A DNA stretch of 32,888 nt from contig WFNP01000079.1 of assembly GCA_015488535.1 (NCBI GenBank), positions 1-32,888 on the forward strand, read 5' to 3'. Origin of the DNA: Nitratifractor sp. (GTDB lineage Bacteria; Campylobacterota; Campylobacteria; Campylobacterales; Sulfurovaceae). A program made the translations under genes and the position numbers. Shown here in pieces: positions 13,604 through 22,270 of the stretch. How positions within the stretch are numbered: position 1 is the stretch's first letter; the number at the start of each line of letters is the position of its first letter. The notes below the pieces were generated by a model. The model saw nothing but the letters and a program-made list of their open reading frames with translations, was not told the DNA's origin and ran no database searches.

Positions 13604-14508
13604 AATTGAAAAACGGGTGGTATATACTCAACTATCACGATATTTCGTGGGAAGAGAATCCGTATCTGTGCGGAATCGGCGGGACATTTCCTCCAGATAT
13701 CTTTAGAGAGCATCTCTCTTTTTTGTCCCGATATGCCCAACCGGTATCTATTGATGAGGGTTATAAGAGATTTATAGAGGGTAAAATAGATGAACCTCTT
13801 GTCAGCTTTTGGTTCGATGACGGTTTTGTAGGTGTGAGAAGATATGCTACTCCTGTAATGGGGGAATTCGGGATTACAGGTGCAATATCTGTAAATTCAC
13901 GCTTTATAAAACGCAAAGAGCTGTTTTGGAGAATGAAACTATCTTATATATCGCAAACTGATGCCATGAGATTTTTAAGAAGCAGACTGAATCCATATGG
14001 ATACAGAATTGGAGATTCACTCAAAACTTTTACAATGGATAGGTTTTCTCCTGATATTATCAATATAATAGATGAGGTGTACAGGGAGTGGACCGGGGAG
14101 ATAGACAGAGAAGATGCTTTTAGAGTATTTGATACTAAAGAGGGGTTAAAAGAGTTGGCTGCCGGAGGTTGGGAGATAGCCAACCATTCATCTGCCCACT
14201 ATCCTGTAAGTGAAGAGAGTTATAGCCACAGATTTATAGATGAGTTTGAAGAGTGTGCCGAACTGATTAGAGATATTCGGGGTGATGACAGTCTGTTCTG
14301 GGTATTGCCGTTTGACAGAAATAGTGTAAATGCAGAGAAGATTTTTTCTATGCTTTACGAAAGTAGCATTGATGATAAAGTTTTAGTCAGAGTGGGTAAT
14401 AAATTCAATTTATCTAATAAATATAATTATAAACTACTATATAGAATAGAGCCCCCATCTTTGAGTGGAGTGGCACTTGTAAAATATTTGGCTTCATTAG
14501 GTAACTAA
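13600..14508 (+). CDS. NodB-type polysaccharide deacetylase family protein
   Basis: A 302-residue carbohydrate esterase 4/NodB-fold protein. It opens with the family-typical YILNYHDI (8-15). The metal and catalytic motif is WFDDGF (71-76, equal to TFDDG), and the metal-binding histidines are His196 and His200 in NHSSAH. There is no signal peptide, so a cytoplasmic substrate is likely. It starts with TTG (13600) overlapping the TGA of the formyltransferase, with AAAGGAGG just upstream, so the two are translationally coupled. CE4 enzymes remove N-acyl groups, and ArnD removes a formyl group from a lipid-linked aminosugar; here a formylation/deformylation or aminosugar-modifying pair is inferred. 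It is followed after about 110 nt by aapJ. Confidence 0.85.
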   Translation: MKLKNGWYILNYHDISWEENPYLCGIGGTFPPDIFREHLSFLSRYAQPVSIDEGYKRFIEGKIDEPLVSFWFDDGFVGVRRYATPVMGEFGITGAISVNSRFIKRKELFWRMKLSYISQTDAMRFLRSRLNPYGYRIGDSLKTFTMDRFSPDIINIIDEVYREWTGEIDREDAFRVFDTKEGLKELAAGGWEIANHSSAHYPVSEESYSHRFIDEFEECAELIRDIRGDDSLFWVLPFDRNSVNAEKIFSMLYESSIDDKVLVRVGNKFNLSNKYNYKLLYRIEPPSLSGVALVKYLASLGN

Positions 14509-14617
14509 TGAGATGAATATAAATCACATTTCAGTAATATTTCACAACTTAAACAAAAATTAATGTATAGCTGTTAAACTTAAGCTGTTCAAATCAATAA
14601 ATAGAAGGAGAATGAAT

Positions 14618-15631
14618 ATGAAAAGATTAGTTAAACTCTCGGCAGTAGCAGTATTGGCTACGGCGGTAAGTGCAATGGCTGGGACACTTGATGATGTCAA
14701 AAAGGCGGGCATCCTGAAGTGCGGTGTAAATACCGGCTTACCAGGATTTAGTGAAGCTGATTCAAAAGGTCAGTGGAGAGGATTGGATGTAGATTACTGT
14801 AGAGCATTGGCGGCTGCGGTATTGGGTGATGCAAAGAAGGTAAAATATGTTCCCCTTAATGCAAAAGAGAGATTTACTGCTCTGCAAAGCGGTGAAATCG
14901 ATGTATTGTCCAGAAATACGACAAATACAGAGACCAGAGATACAGCACTGGGACTAAATTTTGCCGGTGTAATGTATTATGACGGTCAAGGCTTTATGGT
15001 ACCCAAAGCTCTTGGAGTAAAGAGTGCCAGAGAGTTGGACGGTGCTACTGTATGTATCCAGGCAGGTACTACTACAGAGCTTAATTTGGCTGACTATTTC
15101 AGAAGAAACAATATGAAATTCAAAGCTATTACCTTCGATACAAATGATCAGGTTGACAAAGCGTTTGAAGCGGGCAGATGTGATGTCGTTACTACTGATG
15201 CATCAGGTCTGTATGCTGCCAGAACCAAAATGAAGCATCCTGAAAAGTATATGATTTTGCCTGATATTATCTCCAAAGAGCCTCTTGCACCTGCTGTAAG
15301 ACATGGTGATGATCAGTGGTTTGATATAGCCAAGTGGGTTAGAAATGCTCTTGTGACAGCAGAAGAGAAGGGCATCACAATGAAAAATATAGATGAGGCA
15401 AAAGCCAAAACTACTGATCCTGAAGTTAAAAGATTGCTCGGAGTAGAGGGTGATATGTGTAAAAATGTAGGTCTTGAAAAAGATTGCTTCTATAAGGTTA
15501 TCAAGCAGGTAGGTAACTACGGTGAAGTATTTGAGAGAAATGTAGGAGCCAAAACACCTCTAAAAATAGAAAGAGGCTTAAATGCTCTATGGAATAAAGG
15601 CGGAATACTATATTCTCCTCCATTTAGATAA
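14618..15631 (+). CDS. aapJ: General L-amino acid ABC transporter, periplasmic binding protein
   Basis: A solute-binding protein for polar and general L-amino acids (AapJ/BztA family). A clear signal peptide, MKRLVKLSAVAVLATAVSAMA, is followed by the mature GTLDDVKKAGILKCGVN. The domain contains typical stretches such as GRWRGLDVDYCRA-like QWRGLDVDYCRALA and LSRNTTNTETRD. Three conserved cysteine positions of the family are present. An ATG 6 nt upstream sits only 1 nt from the AAGGAG site; the ATG at 14618 has proper spacing (7 nt) and is the better start. A hairpin and repeat element C separate it from the permease genes, which would allow more binding protein than permease. Confidence 0.95.
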   Translation: MKRLVKLSAVAVLATAVSAMAGTLDDVKKAGILKCGVNTGLPGFSEADSKGQWRGLDVDYCRALAAAVLGDAKKVKYVPLNAKERFTALQSGEIDVLSRNTTNTETRDTALGLNFAGVMYYDGQGFMVPKALGVKSARELDGATVCIQAGTTTELNLADYFRRNNMKFKAITFDTNDQVDKAFEAGRCDVVTTDASGLYAARTKMKHPEKYMILPDIISKEPLAPAVRHGDDQWFDIAKWVRNALVTAEEKGITMKNIDEAKAKTTDPEVKRLLGVEGDMCKNVGLEKDCFYKVIKQVGNYGEVFERNVGAKTPLKIERGLNALWNKGGILYSPPFR

Positions 15632-15641
15632 TTTTTAGTAG

Positions 15642-15663
15642 TGTAGCGGTTTTATCCGCTACA
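15642..15663 (+). terminator. Hairpin between aapJ and aapQ, possible attenuator or mRNA end
   Basis: TGTAGCGG (15642-15649) and CCGCTACA (15656-15663) pair perfectly over 8 bp, 10 nt after the aapJ stop. No T-run follows, so it may protect the 3' end of an aapJ mRNA or reduce read-through rather than stop transcription fully. This is typical for operons with an abundant binding protein first. Confidence 0.5.
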
Positions 15664-15672
15664 TTGGAAATC

Positions 15673-15768
15673 GGGCATTGGGCAATGGGCATTGATTCTA
15701 TTTGGAGTGTGAACAAAAAATAAGTTTTTATCAAATGGTAAATATTCAATGCCTAATGCCTAATGCCT
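15673..15768. repeat. Heptamer inverted-repeat element C (TTGGGCA class)
   Basis: A left arm of GGGCATT/GGGCAAT units (15673-15697) and a right arm of TGCCTAA units (15744-15768) pair at 23 of 25 positions, three of them G.U in RNA. The 46-nt centre contains TGGAGTGTGAA (15703-15713), also found in the centre of element E. It lies inside the aap operon, between aapJ and aapQ, 29 nt before the aapQ start. Confidence 0.85.
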
Positions 15769-15797
15769 TAATGACTTTATATTAAAAGGAGCCAACA

Positions 15798-16952
15798 GTG
15801 CCAGCTTTTCTACGAGATGAAAAGGTTAGAGGGATACTCTACCAGCTCATTACAATTACTTTATTTGTTGTTTTTCTGTTTTATATAGCCCAAAACACTT
15901 CACATAATATAGAGCAAAGAGGTATCAAGACCGGATTTGGATTTTTGCACTCCACGGCAGGATTTGATATTACTGAGTCACCGATTGAGTATAACCCTTC
16001 AGATACTCATCTGAGAGTATTTGAGGTGGGTTTGCTAAATACGCTCATCGTTTCAGCCTGGGGTATTTTTCTATCATCCTTGCTTGGACTTATTATTGGA
16101 GTAGGGCGACTATCCAAAAACTGGCTGATAAATAAGATATCGGCTGTCTATATTGAGACATTCAGAAATATACCTGTGCTATTGCAAATTCTGTTCTGGT
16201 ACAATGTAGTTTTGGCTATGTTGCCTTCGGTAAGACAAAGTATAGATATCTTTGGCGTTTTTTATATCAATAACAGAGGTCTGTTTATGCCAAAACCTGT
16301 ATTTCAAGATGGAGCATCAATAGTGGGGTTGGGCTTTGTTATTGCATTTATAGCTATATACTTCATCTCAAAATGGGCTAAAAAAAGACACGAAGAGACC
16401 GGTCAGCCTTTTCCTATATTTATTGTATCTTTGGCGATATTAATCATTTTACCTCTTATTGCATACTATCTTGCGGGTAAACCTGTTACATTCGATTATC
16501 CTCACCTGAGAGGATTTAATTTTCAGGGAGGCAAAACCTGGACACCGGAGTTTATGGCGTTGCTGTTTGCTCTGAGTATCTATACAGCTACTTTTATAGC
16601 CGAAGCGATACGAAGTGGTATTGAGGCAGTCCCAAAAGGGCAGAAAGAGGCAGCCAGATCACTTGGTTTGTCTCCATTTCAAGAGTTGAGACTGGTGGTA
16701 TTGCCTCAGGCGGTTAGAATAGCAATTCCTTCTATCATAAATCAATATCTCAACCTTATTAAAAACTCTTCACTTGCAGCAGCTATCGGATATCCCGAAC
16801 TTGTTACGATATTTGCCGGAACAAGTCTCAATCAGACAGGTCAGGCATTGGAGATATTGCTTATTACAATGCTTACATATTTAATAATCAGTCTGTTTGT
16901 ATCATTGATACTCAACTGGTTCAATGCCAAAATGAAAATAAAGGAGCGTTAA
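15798..16952 (+). CDS. aapQ: General L-amino acid ABC transporter, permease
   Basis: The first of two inner-membrane permease subunits. Its 384 residues are long for a HisM-type permease but normal for AapQ/BztB. The first helix is at about 12-30, with a long periplasmic loop after it, and a set of helices runs from about 80 to the end. The ATPase-contact EAA loop reads EAIRSGIEAVPKGQKEAARSLGLSPFQ-like near 272-298. It starts with GTG; AAAGGAG upstream supports this. aapM follows 2 nt downstream. Confidence 0.93.
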   Translation: MPAFLRDEKVRGILYQLITITLFVVFLFYIAQNTSHNIEQRGIKTGFGFLHSTAGFDITESPIEYNPSDTHLRVFEVGLLNTLIVSAWGIFLSSLLGLIIGVGRLSKNWLINKISAVYIETFRNIPVLLQILFWYNVVLAMLPSVRQSIDIFGVFYINNRGLFMPKPVFQDGASIVGLGFVIAFIAIYFISKWAKKRHEETGQPFPIFIVSLAILIILPLIAYYLAGKPVTFDYPHLRGFNFQGGKTWTPEFMALLFALSIYTATFIAEAIRSGIEAVPKGQKEAARSLGLSPFQELRLVVLPQAVRIAIPSIINQYLNLIKNSSLAAAIGYPELVTIFAGTSLNQTGQALEILLITMLTYLIISLFVSLILNWFNAKMKIKER

Positions 16953-16954
16953 TA

Positions 16955-18043
16955 ATGGTATATCCTCCAAAACATTCAAAAGAGCCTCCTGTTTTAGAAA
17001 GAGGAGCAATAGCATGGATAAGACATAACCTTTTGTCAAGTCCTTTTAACATAGCTTTTACTATTTTGGGAATAGCGATTTTGTATATGGTTATTCCTCC
17101 TTTTATCCATTGGGCATTTCTTGATGCCACATTTGTGGGACACAGTAAAAGTGACTGTACAGGAGATGGAGCTTGTTGGGTATTTGTCAAAGAGAAACTC
17201 AATATGTTTATGTTTGGTTTCTATCCTCAGGCTGAGTTATACAGACCCAAAATTGTTATAGTTTCACTGCTTGGACTATTGGCTTTTTCCAAGTTTTTTA
17301 AAGGCAGAGGAGTTATAAAACTGGCTCTTATAATTATCTTCCCTCTATTTGCCTTTATAATGCTACACGGCGGTTATTTCGGCATGCCTATAGTAGAGAC
17401 TCAGAAGTGGGGCGGATTGCTTCTGACACTAGTTATTGCATCTGTCGGAATTGTATTGTCTTTTCCAATTGGGATACTGCTTTCTCTTGGACGACAGTCA
17501 AAACTGCCTATTATCAAATCTTTGAGTGTATTTTATATTGAGTTTGTCAGAGGTGTCCCTTTGATTACTGTGCTTTTTATGGCTTCGGTTGTGCTGCCTC
17601 TTTTCTTTCCTGAAGGGGTGAATTTTGACAAACTTGCCAGGGCTTTGATAGGTATCACACTCTTTGAAGCTGCTTATGTGGCGGAGAATATCCGAAGCGG
17701 TTTTCAGGCTATCCCGAAAGGACAGTATGAAGCAGCTGATGCCCTGGGACTTGGCTATTGGCAAAAGATGGGATTGGTAATTTTACCTCAGGCTATAAGA
17801 ATTACTATACCAAATCTTGTAGGAACATTCATCAGTCTATTTAAAGATACTTCACTGGTAATGATTATAGGACTCTTTGATTTGCTTGCTATGGTTACAG
17901 TTACGGCAAACGACAGAGACTGGCTGGGAATGGATACTGAAGGTTATGTGTTTGTAGCATTTGTATTTTGGATATTTACATTCAGTATGTCAAGATACTC
18001 CAAGTATTTGGAGAAAAAACTCGATACAAGTAAAGGGAGATAA
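16955..18043 (+). CDS. aapM: General L-amino acid ABC transporter, permease
   Basis: The second permease subunit, 362 residues, AapM/BztC type. It has an N-terminal helix (about 31-50), a periplasmic loop with Cys-x6-Cys ([10 protein letters not shown]), then a cluster of helices and the EAA loop ([21 protein letters not shown] region, about 247-268). AAAGGAG precedes the ATG. It is 2 nt after aapQ and 2 nt before aapP, so the three are co-translated. Confidence 0.93.
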   Translation: MVYPPKHSKEPPVLERGAIAWIRHNLLSSPFNIAFTILGIAILYMVIPPFIHWAFLDATFVGHSKSDCTGDGACWVFVKEKLNMFMFGFYPQAELYRPKIVIVSLLGLLAFSKFFKGRGVIKLALIIIFPLFAFIMLHGGYFGMPIVETQKWGGLLLTLVIASVGIVLSFPIGILLSLGRQSKLPIIKSLSVFYIEFVRGVPLITVLFMASVVLPLFFPEGVNFDKLARALIGITLFEAAYVAENIRSGFQAIPKGQYEAADALGLGYWQKMGLVILPQAIRITIPNLVGTFISLFKDTSLVMIIGLFDLLAMVTVTANDRDWLGMDTEGYVFVAFVFWIFTFSMSRYSKYLEKKLDTSKGR

Positions 18044-18045
18044 AA

Positions 18046-18798
18046 ATGTCAAAAGAGCTTGGTGAGCCGATAATAGAGATAAATAAGGTAAATAAGTGGT
18101 ATGATGAATTTCATGTGCTTAAAGATATAGATTTGACTGTCAAAAAAGGTGAAATCGTCGTCATAGCCGGACCTTCAGGCTCCGGTAAATCTACGCTTAT
18201 CAGATGTATAAATCGCCTTGAAGAGTATCAGGAGGGTATTATCAAAGTCAAAGGAATAGAGGTAAACAATGATGTGAAAAACCTCAGAGAGATTCGTGCA
18301 AATGTTGCTATGGTTTTCCAGCACTTTAATCTCTTCCCACATTTGACTATTTTGGAAAATCTGACCCTTGCTCCGGTCTGGGTATATAAAAAGCCAAAAA
18401 AAGAGGCGATTGAGACGGCTATGCACTATCTGGAAAAGGTAAATATCGCCGATCAGGCGAATAAGTATCCCAATCAGCTATCAGGAGGACAGCAACAAAG
18501 AGTTGCTATTGCAAGAGCGTTGTGCAAGAGTCCTGATATCATGCTCTTTGATGAGCCGACCTCTGCACTGGATCCTGAGATGATAGGTGAAGTACTTGAT
18601 GTAATGATTAATTTGGCTCAGGAAGGTAAAACGATGGTGACAGTAACTCACGAGATGGGATTTGCCAGAAAGGTAGCTGATAGAGTAATATTTATGGATG
18701 CCGGGCAGATAGTAGAGGAGAATGACCCCGAAAACTTCTTCCACAATCCGGAGAGTGAGAGATTGCAACTCTTCCTGCAACAGATACTTAATCATTGA
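18046..18798 (+). CDS. aapP: General L-amino acid ABC transporter, ATP-binding protein
   Basis: The 250-residue ATPase that powers AapQM. Walker A is GPSGSGKST (about 45-53), the Q-loop [11 protein letters not shown], the signature LSGGQQQR (about 145-152), and Walker B with D-loop [12 protein letters not shown] (about 165-176); the switch histidine is in VTHEMGFAR. This is the polar amino acid ABC ATPase type (GlnQ/HisP-like). Last gene of the aap operon, 82 bp before recA. Confidence 0.95.
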   Translation: MSKELGEPIIEINKVNKWYDEFHVLKDIDLTVKKGEIVVIAGPSGSGKSTLIRCINRLEEYQEGIIKVKGIEVNNDVKNLREIRANVAMVFQHFNLFPHLTILENLTLAPVWVYKKPKKEAIETAMHYLEKVNIADQANKYPNQLSGGQQQRVAIARALCKSPDIMLFDEPTSALDPEMIGEVLDVMINLAQEGKTMVTVTHEMGFARKVADRVIFMDAGQIVEENDPENFFHNPESERLQLFLQQILNH

Positions 18799-18844
18799 AA
18801 AAGTGCAGAATGACATATTAATTCATACATTATTTCAAGAGTGC

Positions 18845-18850
18845 TAGAAT
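18845..18850 (+). promoter_or_regulatory. Candidate extended -10 for recA
   Basis: TGCTAGAAT (18842-18850) is an extended -10 match about 30 nt before the recA ATG. No -35 or LexA box is obvious, consistent with Campylobacterota generally lacking a classical LexA system. Confidence 0.35.
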
Positions 18851-18880
18851 TGCAAAAAATGAAATATTAAAAGGTAAATT

Positions 18881-19924
18881 ATGGGTATGGATCCTCAAAA
18901 GCAAAAAGCATTGGAGATGGCTATCAAGCAGATAGACAAGACATTTGGCAAAGGTACTTTGATGCGTCTGGGTGACAAAGAGATAGAGCCTATTGCATCA
19001 ATCAGCACAGGTTCATTGGGTCTTGATATGGCTCTTGGAATAGGAGGAGTTCCTCAGGGTAGAATTATAGAGATTTACGGTCCTGAATCATCTGGTAAAA
19101 CTACACTGGCACTTCAAACAATAGCATCAGCCCAAAAGGATGGAAAAGTATGTGCTTTTATTGATGCTGAACATGCTTTGGATGTGTTGTATGCCAAAAA
19201 TCTGGGTGTAGATATAGATAATCTTTTGGTATCTCAGCCTGATTTTGGAGAACAGGCACTTGATATTCTGGAAACAGTTGCCAGAAGTGGAGCAGTGGAT
19301 TTGGTAGTAATAGATTCGGTAGCGGCACTTACTCCAAAGAGCGAAATAGAAGGAGATATGGGTGATAGCCATGTCGGACTTCAAGCGAGATTAATGTCTC
19401 AGGCTCTGCGAAAACTTACCGGAATACTGCACAAGATGAATACTACGGTAATCTTCATCAACCAAATCCGGATGAAGATAGGGACTATGGGGTACGGCTC
19501 TCCTGAAACAACCACAGGAGGTAATGCTCTGAAATTTTATGCATCTGTACGCATAGATGTCCGCCGTATAGCATCACTGAAGCAGGGTGAGTCTCAGATA
19601 GGAAACAGAGTCAAAGCTAAAGTGGTCAAAAACAAAGTAGCACCTCCGTTTAGACAAGCTGAATTTGATATCATGTTCGGTGAGGGAATTTCTCAGGAGG
19701 GTGAGTTGATAGATTATGGAGTCAAGCTTGATATCATAGATAAATCAGGAGCTTGGTTTAGCTATGGTGCTGTTAAACTTGGACAAGGCAAAGAGAATGC
19801 CAAACAGACACTCAAAGAGAATTTAGAGCTTAGAAATGAGATAGAAGCCAAAATAAAACAGGCTCTTGGTTATGGTGAAGCTTTGACAATGGATGAGCAA
19901 GAGATAGCTCAGAGTGAGGATTGA
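18881..19924 (+). CDS. recA: Recombinase RecA
   Basis: DNA strand-exchange ATPase for homologous recombination and repair. The 347 residues are full length. Walker A is [10 protein letters not shown] (67-76); the Walker B region is [12 protein letters not shown]; loop L1 is in [36 protein letters not shown] covers L2. The C-terminal tail is acidic as usual. An AAAAGG site precedes the ATG. It stands alone after the aap operon and converges on the HAD gene. Confidence 0.98.
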   Translation: MGMDPQKQKALEMAIKQIDKTFGKGTLMRLGDKEIEPIASISTGSLGLDMALGIGGVPQGRIIEIYGPESSGKTTLALQTIASAQKDGKVCAFIDAEHALDVLYAKNLGVDIDNLLVSQPDFGEQALDILETVARSGAVDLVVIDSVAALTPKSEIEGDMGDSHVGLQARLMSQALRKLTGILHKMNTTVIFINQIRMKIGTMGYGSPETTTGGNALKFYASVRIDVRRIASLKQGESQIGNRVKAKVVKNKVAPPFRQAEFDIMFGEGISQEGELIDYGVKLDIIDKSGAWFSYGAVKLGQGKENAKQTLKENLELRNEIEAKIKQALGYGEALTMDEQEIAQSED

Positions 19925-19948
19925 CAGTAACTGATATTTAATTAATAA

Positions 19949-19973
19949 TTGGGCAATAGGCATTGGGCATTAG
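19949..19973. repeat. Solo heptamer arm (element D, TTGGGCA class)
   Basis: Three and a half units of TTGGGCA/TAGGCAT follow the recA stop by 25 bp. They match the left arm of element C, but no TGCCTAA arm follows in the convergent recA/HAD gap. It is either a decayed element or an independent short array. Confidence 0.7.
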
Positions 19974-20041
19974 AACATATATCCCATAAGACTTGCTTCA
20001 TAAACTCCGAAGCCCTTATTTTGCTAATATTGCAGTAAGTA

Positions 20042-20063
20042 TCCCAAAGCTGGAGCTTTGGGA
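20042..20063. other. Perfect 9-bp stem-loop in the recA/HAD convergent gap
   Basis: TCCCAAAGC (20042-20050) pairs with GCTTTGGGA (20055-20063) around TGGA. It could terminate recA or HAD transcripts, but neither side has a T-run. The rest of the gap (19974-20123) holds nothing else recognisable. Confidence 0.45.
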
Positions 20064-20123
20064 CAAGGAGAAGTCAAGTGGGGATGGTGGAGTGGATTTG
20101 CATTCTCAAACAAGTAAAGGTAA

Positions 20124-20891
20124 TCACGCTTTTGAGAGTAGTGACGGCAGTTGTGCTACTGACTCTATAACCGCATCGGGGAAGATGGCACCCTCCAGAT
20201 CGGCAGGACGGTATTTGCCTGTCTTTACAAGGACTGCTCTAATCCCTGCATTTTGAGAACCGGCTATGTCACTCTCTATATCGTCTCCTACCATCACGAC
20301 TTCATCTATACTCAAACCCATCGACTCTACAGCCTCGTGAAAAAATGCAATACTGGGTTTGCCTACGACAATCGCCTCTGCTCCCGAAGCATACTCCAGG
20401 GCTTTTACGAAGCCTCCCGCATCCATAGACAATTCACCGTCACTGTCTTTGAAATATCTGTTTTTTGCGGCGGCTATCAGTTTGGCTCCGTTCATCAGTG
20501 TCCTGAAGGCTCTATTCATTCTGATATAGTTGAAATTCTCTCCGGCATCACCTACCACTACAAATTCTGAAGATGTATCTATACAGTGAAGTTCTCCAAA
20601 ATACTTTTCAGCCTCTTCTGTCAGTATAGTTACGGCTTTGGCATTTTCTTTGCTTACTAAGGCTTTTGCTGCTGCGAGTGCAGTGAAGAGTTGATGCTCT
20701 TTTATATCAAATCCCATTTTTGTCAATTTGTCATATATTATAGAAGGAGGTCTTCTGGTAGAGTTGGTAACGAAGCGTATTTTATAATGCTCTCTCAGTT
20801 TGGCAATGGCATCTACAGCACCATCTATAACACTATTACCTACATAAAGAACTCCTCCGATATCGAGCAGAATACCTTTTACATTTTTCAT
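20124..20891 (-). CDS. HAD-IIA phosphatase, LHPP-like
   Basis: A 255-residue HAD hydrolase of subfamily IIA. Motif I is LLDIGGVLY, with nucleophile Asp10 but Gly12 in place of the usual second Asp. Motif II is FVTNST (about 40-45). Further stretches, DAGENFNYIRMNRAFRTLM, YFKDSDGELSMDAGGFVKALEYASG and VGKPS, closely follow the pattern of LHPP (phospholysine phosphohistidine inorganic pyrophosphate phosphatase), which also lacks the second Asp. Motif IV is VMVGDDIESD. So the missing residue is probably a family trait rather than decay. The natural substrate is unknown; phosphohistidine or pyrophosphate are candidates by family. It is soluble and 44 bp downstream of the APC-like gene on the same strand. 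Confidence 0.85.
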   Translation of the reverse strand: MKNVKGILLDIGGVLYVGNSVIDGAVDAIAKLREHYKIRFVTNSTRRPPSIIYDKLTKMGFDIKEHQLFTALAAAKALVSKENAKAVTILTEEAEKYFGELHCIDTSSEFVVVGDAGENFNYIRMNRAFRTLMNGAKLIAAAKNRYFKDSDGELSMDAGGFVKALEYASGAEAIVVGKPSIAFFHEAVESMGLSIDEVVMVGDDIESDIAGSQNAGIRAVLVKTGKYRPADLEGAIFPDAVIESVAQLPSLLSKA

Positions 20892-20935
20892 CTATACCTC
20901 CTCTGCTTTGATATTGCCTATTCTATCATAAAATA

Positions 20936-22147
20936 TTATCCTCCTGCAGGGATACCGAAAAACACTACAGAGCCGGCAAGGGATGCTACAAAACAGAAGC
21001 CGATAAATTTAAACCATCTATGTGGTATATCTTTGTGTGCAAAGGCAGTAAGTGCGGCAACAAGAGATTGGAGCATATAGTATAGTGCAAATGCCTGAGA
21101 TGCATAGGTGATAATTTCAAATACATTTGATGTCCATACAATGATAAGTCCACCGATTGCTATCAGAATATAACCCATTCCGGTAGATATTTTGTTTTTG
21201 CTCAATTCATTTATCAATCCGCTTCCTCCCTGAGCATCAGCAACTGCTGCATCAAATTGTGCAATGAGAGCGACTGTTACCAGCATTATTGGCAAAATAG
21301 TGGCTATATGCTTACTTAGGGTAATAATGGCAGTATCCTGCCCTTCCGGTGGTAGAGGATAGTTGAAATAGTATAACATCAATGCTATATATACTATATA
21401 TATACCTCCAGATATCCACTGGGCATATTTCATGGTTTGTATTCTCAAAGTTGGTGGGAACTTTTCGCCAAGATATCTTGATGTTTCAAATCCCTGAACC
21501 ACTATCAGCATACCCAATACCATCTGTATCTCATGCCAACCCGGTGTAGGGCTGTTATACATCATATGCCATATACCTTCACTCCAGGCATTATAATTGC
21601 CCCATACCAAACCTGCCAAGAGACCGGCTATAATTCCGAGTTTCAGTGCTTCAAATTTGGCTAGAAAGTTAAATCCTCTGTGATTACCATAGAATGCTAT
21701 GAATATCAAAACAGCACTTGTAATGATATGAGATAGAGTCATATTTACCATATGCACGCCTCTTAGCATAAAATCACCAAACAGTGAGAGATAATATGTA
21801 ACAGATACTATATAGGCAAAAGATAATGCCCATTGTGATATCTTCTCAGTATAAAAGGCTGTAGGATGCAGTGTGCCAGCAGCCAGTTTTGGCTCAACAT
21901 ATCTGATATTGAATCTGATAGCAGCTCCTATCATATATGCTGTTGTGACCAAAAATGTCATGGCCACAAGTGCATAATTACCGGTACTCATTTGTAAAAT
22001 AGGTGCAATTACCAAAAATCCGCTACCTATAATCGAAGCCAGAGGTATAGCTGTAGCTGCCCACCATGAACTCTTTTCTACAGGTTTGGTAAATAACAAT
22101 ATTGTAACAATCAGCGTAGCTACAATAACAATAATATTCGCAATCAT
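20936..22147 (-). CDS. APC-fold (LeuT-like) integral membrane protein, probable transporter
   Basis: A 403-residue protein that is almost all membrane, with about 11 helices. ASIIGSGFLVIAPIL (about 37-51) resembles the broken first helix of amino-acid/polyamine/organocation transporters (GSGFL motif). Polar breaks such as QGFETSRYLGEKFPP (about 214-228) and FDAAVADAQGGSGLINE (about 291-307) fit substrate or ion sites. It has no long soluble domain. The substrate cannot be read from sequence. It precedes the HAD gene on the same strand and is divergent from the secreted calcium-loop protein; the 123-bp gap holds AT-rich promoter DNA. Confidence 0.7.
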   Translation of the reverse strand: MIANIIVIVATLIVTILLFTKPVEKSSWWAATAIPLASIIGSGFLVIAPILQMSTGNYALVAMTFLVTTAYMIGAAIRFNIRYVEPKLAAGTLHPTAFYTEKISQWALSFAYIVSVTYYLSLFGDFMLRGVHMVNMTLSHIITSAVLIFIAFYGNHRGFNFLAKFEALKLGIIAGLLAGLVWGNYNAWSEGIWHMMYNSPTPGWHEIQMVLGMLIVVQGFETSRYLGEKFPPTLRIQTMKYAQWISGGIYIVYIALMLYYFNYPLPPEGQDTAIITLSKHIATILPIMLVTVALIAQFDAAVADAQGGSGLINELSKNKISTGMGYILIAIGGLIIVWTSNVFEIITYASQAFALYYMLQSLVAALTAFAHKDIPHRWFKFIGFCFVASLAGSVVFFGIPAGG

Positions 22148-22270
22148 TTGGATACCTTTTTGTTTTATTTACTATTTATTAAGAGAGTTGATTTCAAATT
22201 ATATCCAAGCTAATTCACTCATCAAAGCTTTTTAAATATATAATTAAAAAAATTTTTAAAAGGAGTAATT

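Noticed and set aside
15673-15768. Transposon-like (MITE) interpretation with target duplications
   Set aside because: No flanking direct duplication or terminal motif beyond the heptamer arms is visible, so it is reported only as a repeat.
19993-20256. Plus-strand open frame of 87 codons after recA
   Set aside because: It runs through a stem-loop and the antisense of the HAD gene; no ribosome binding site or protein-like pattern.
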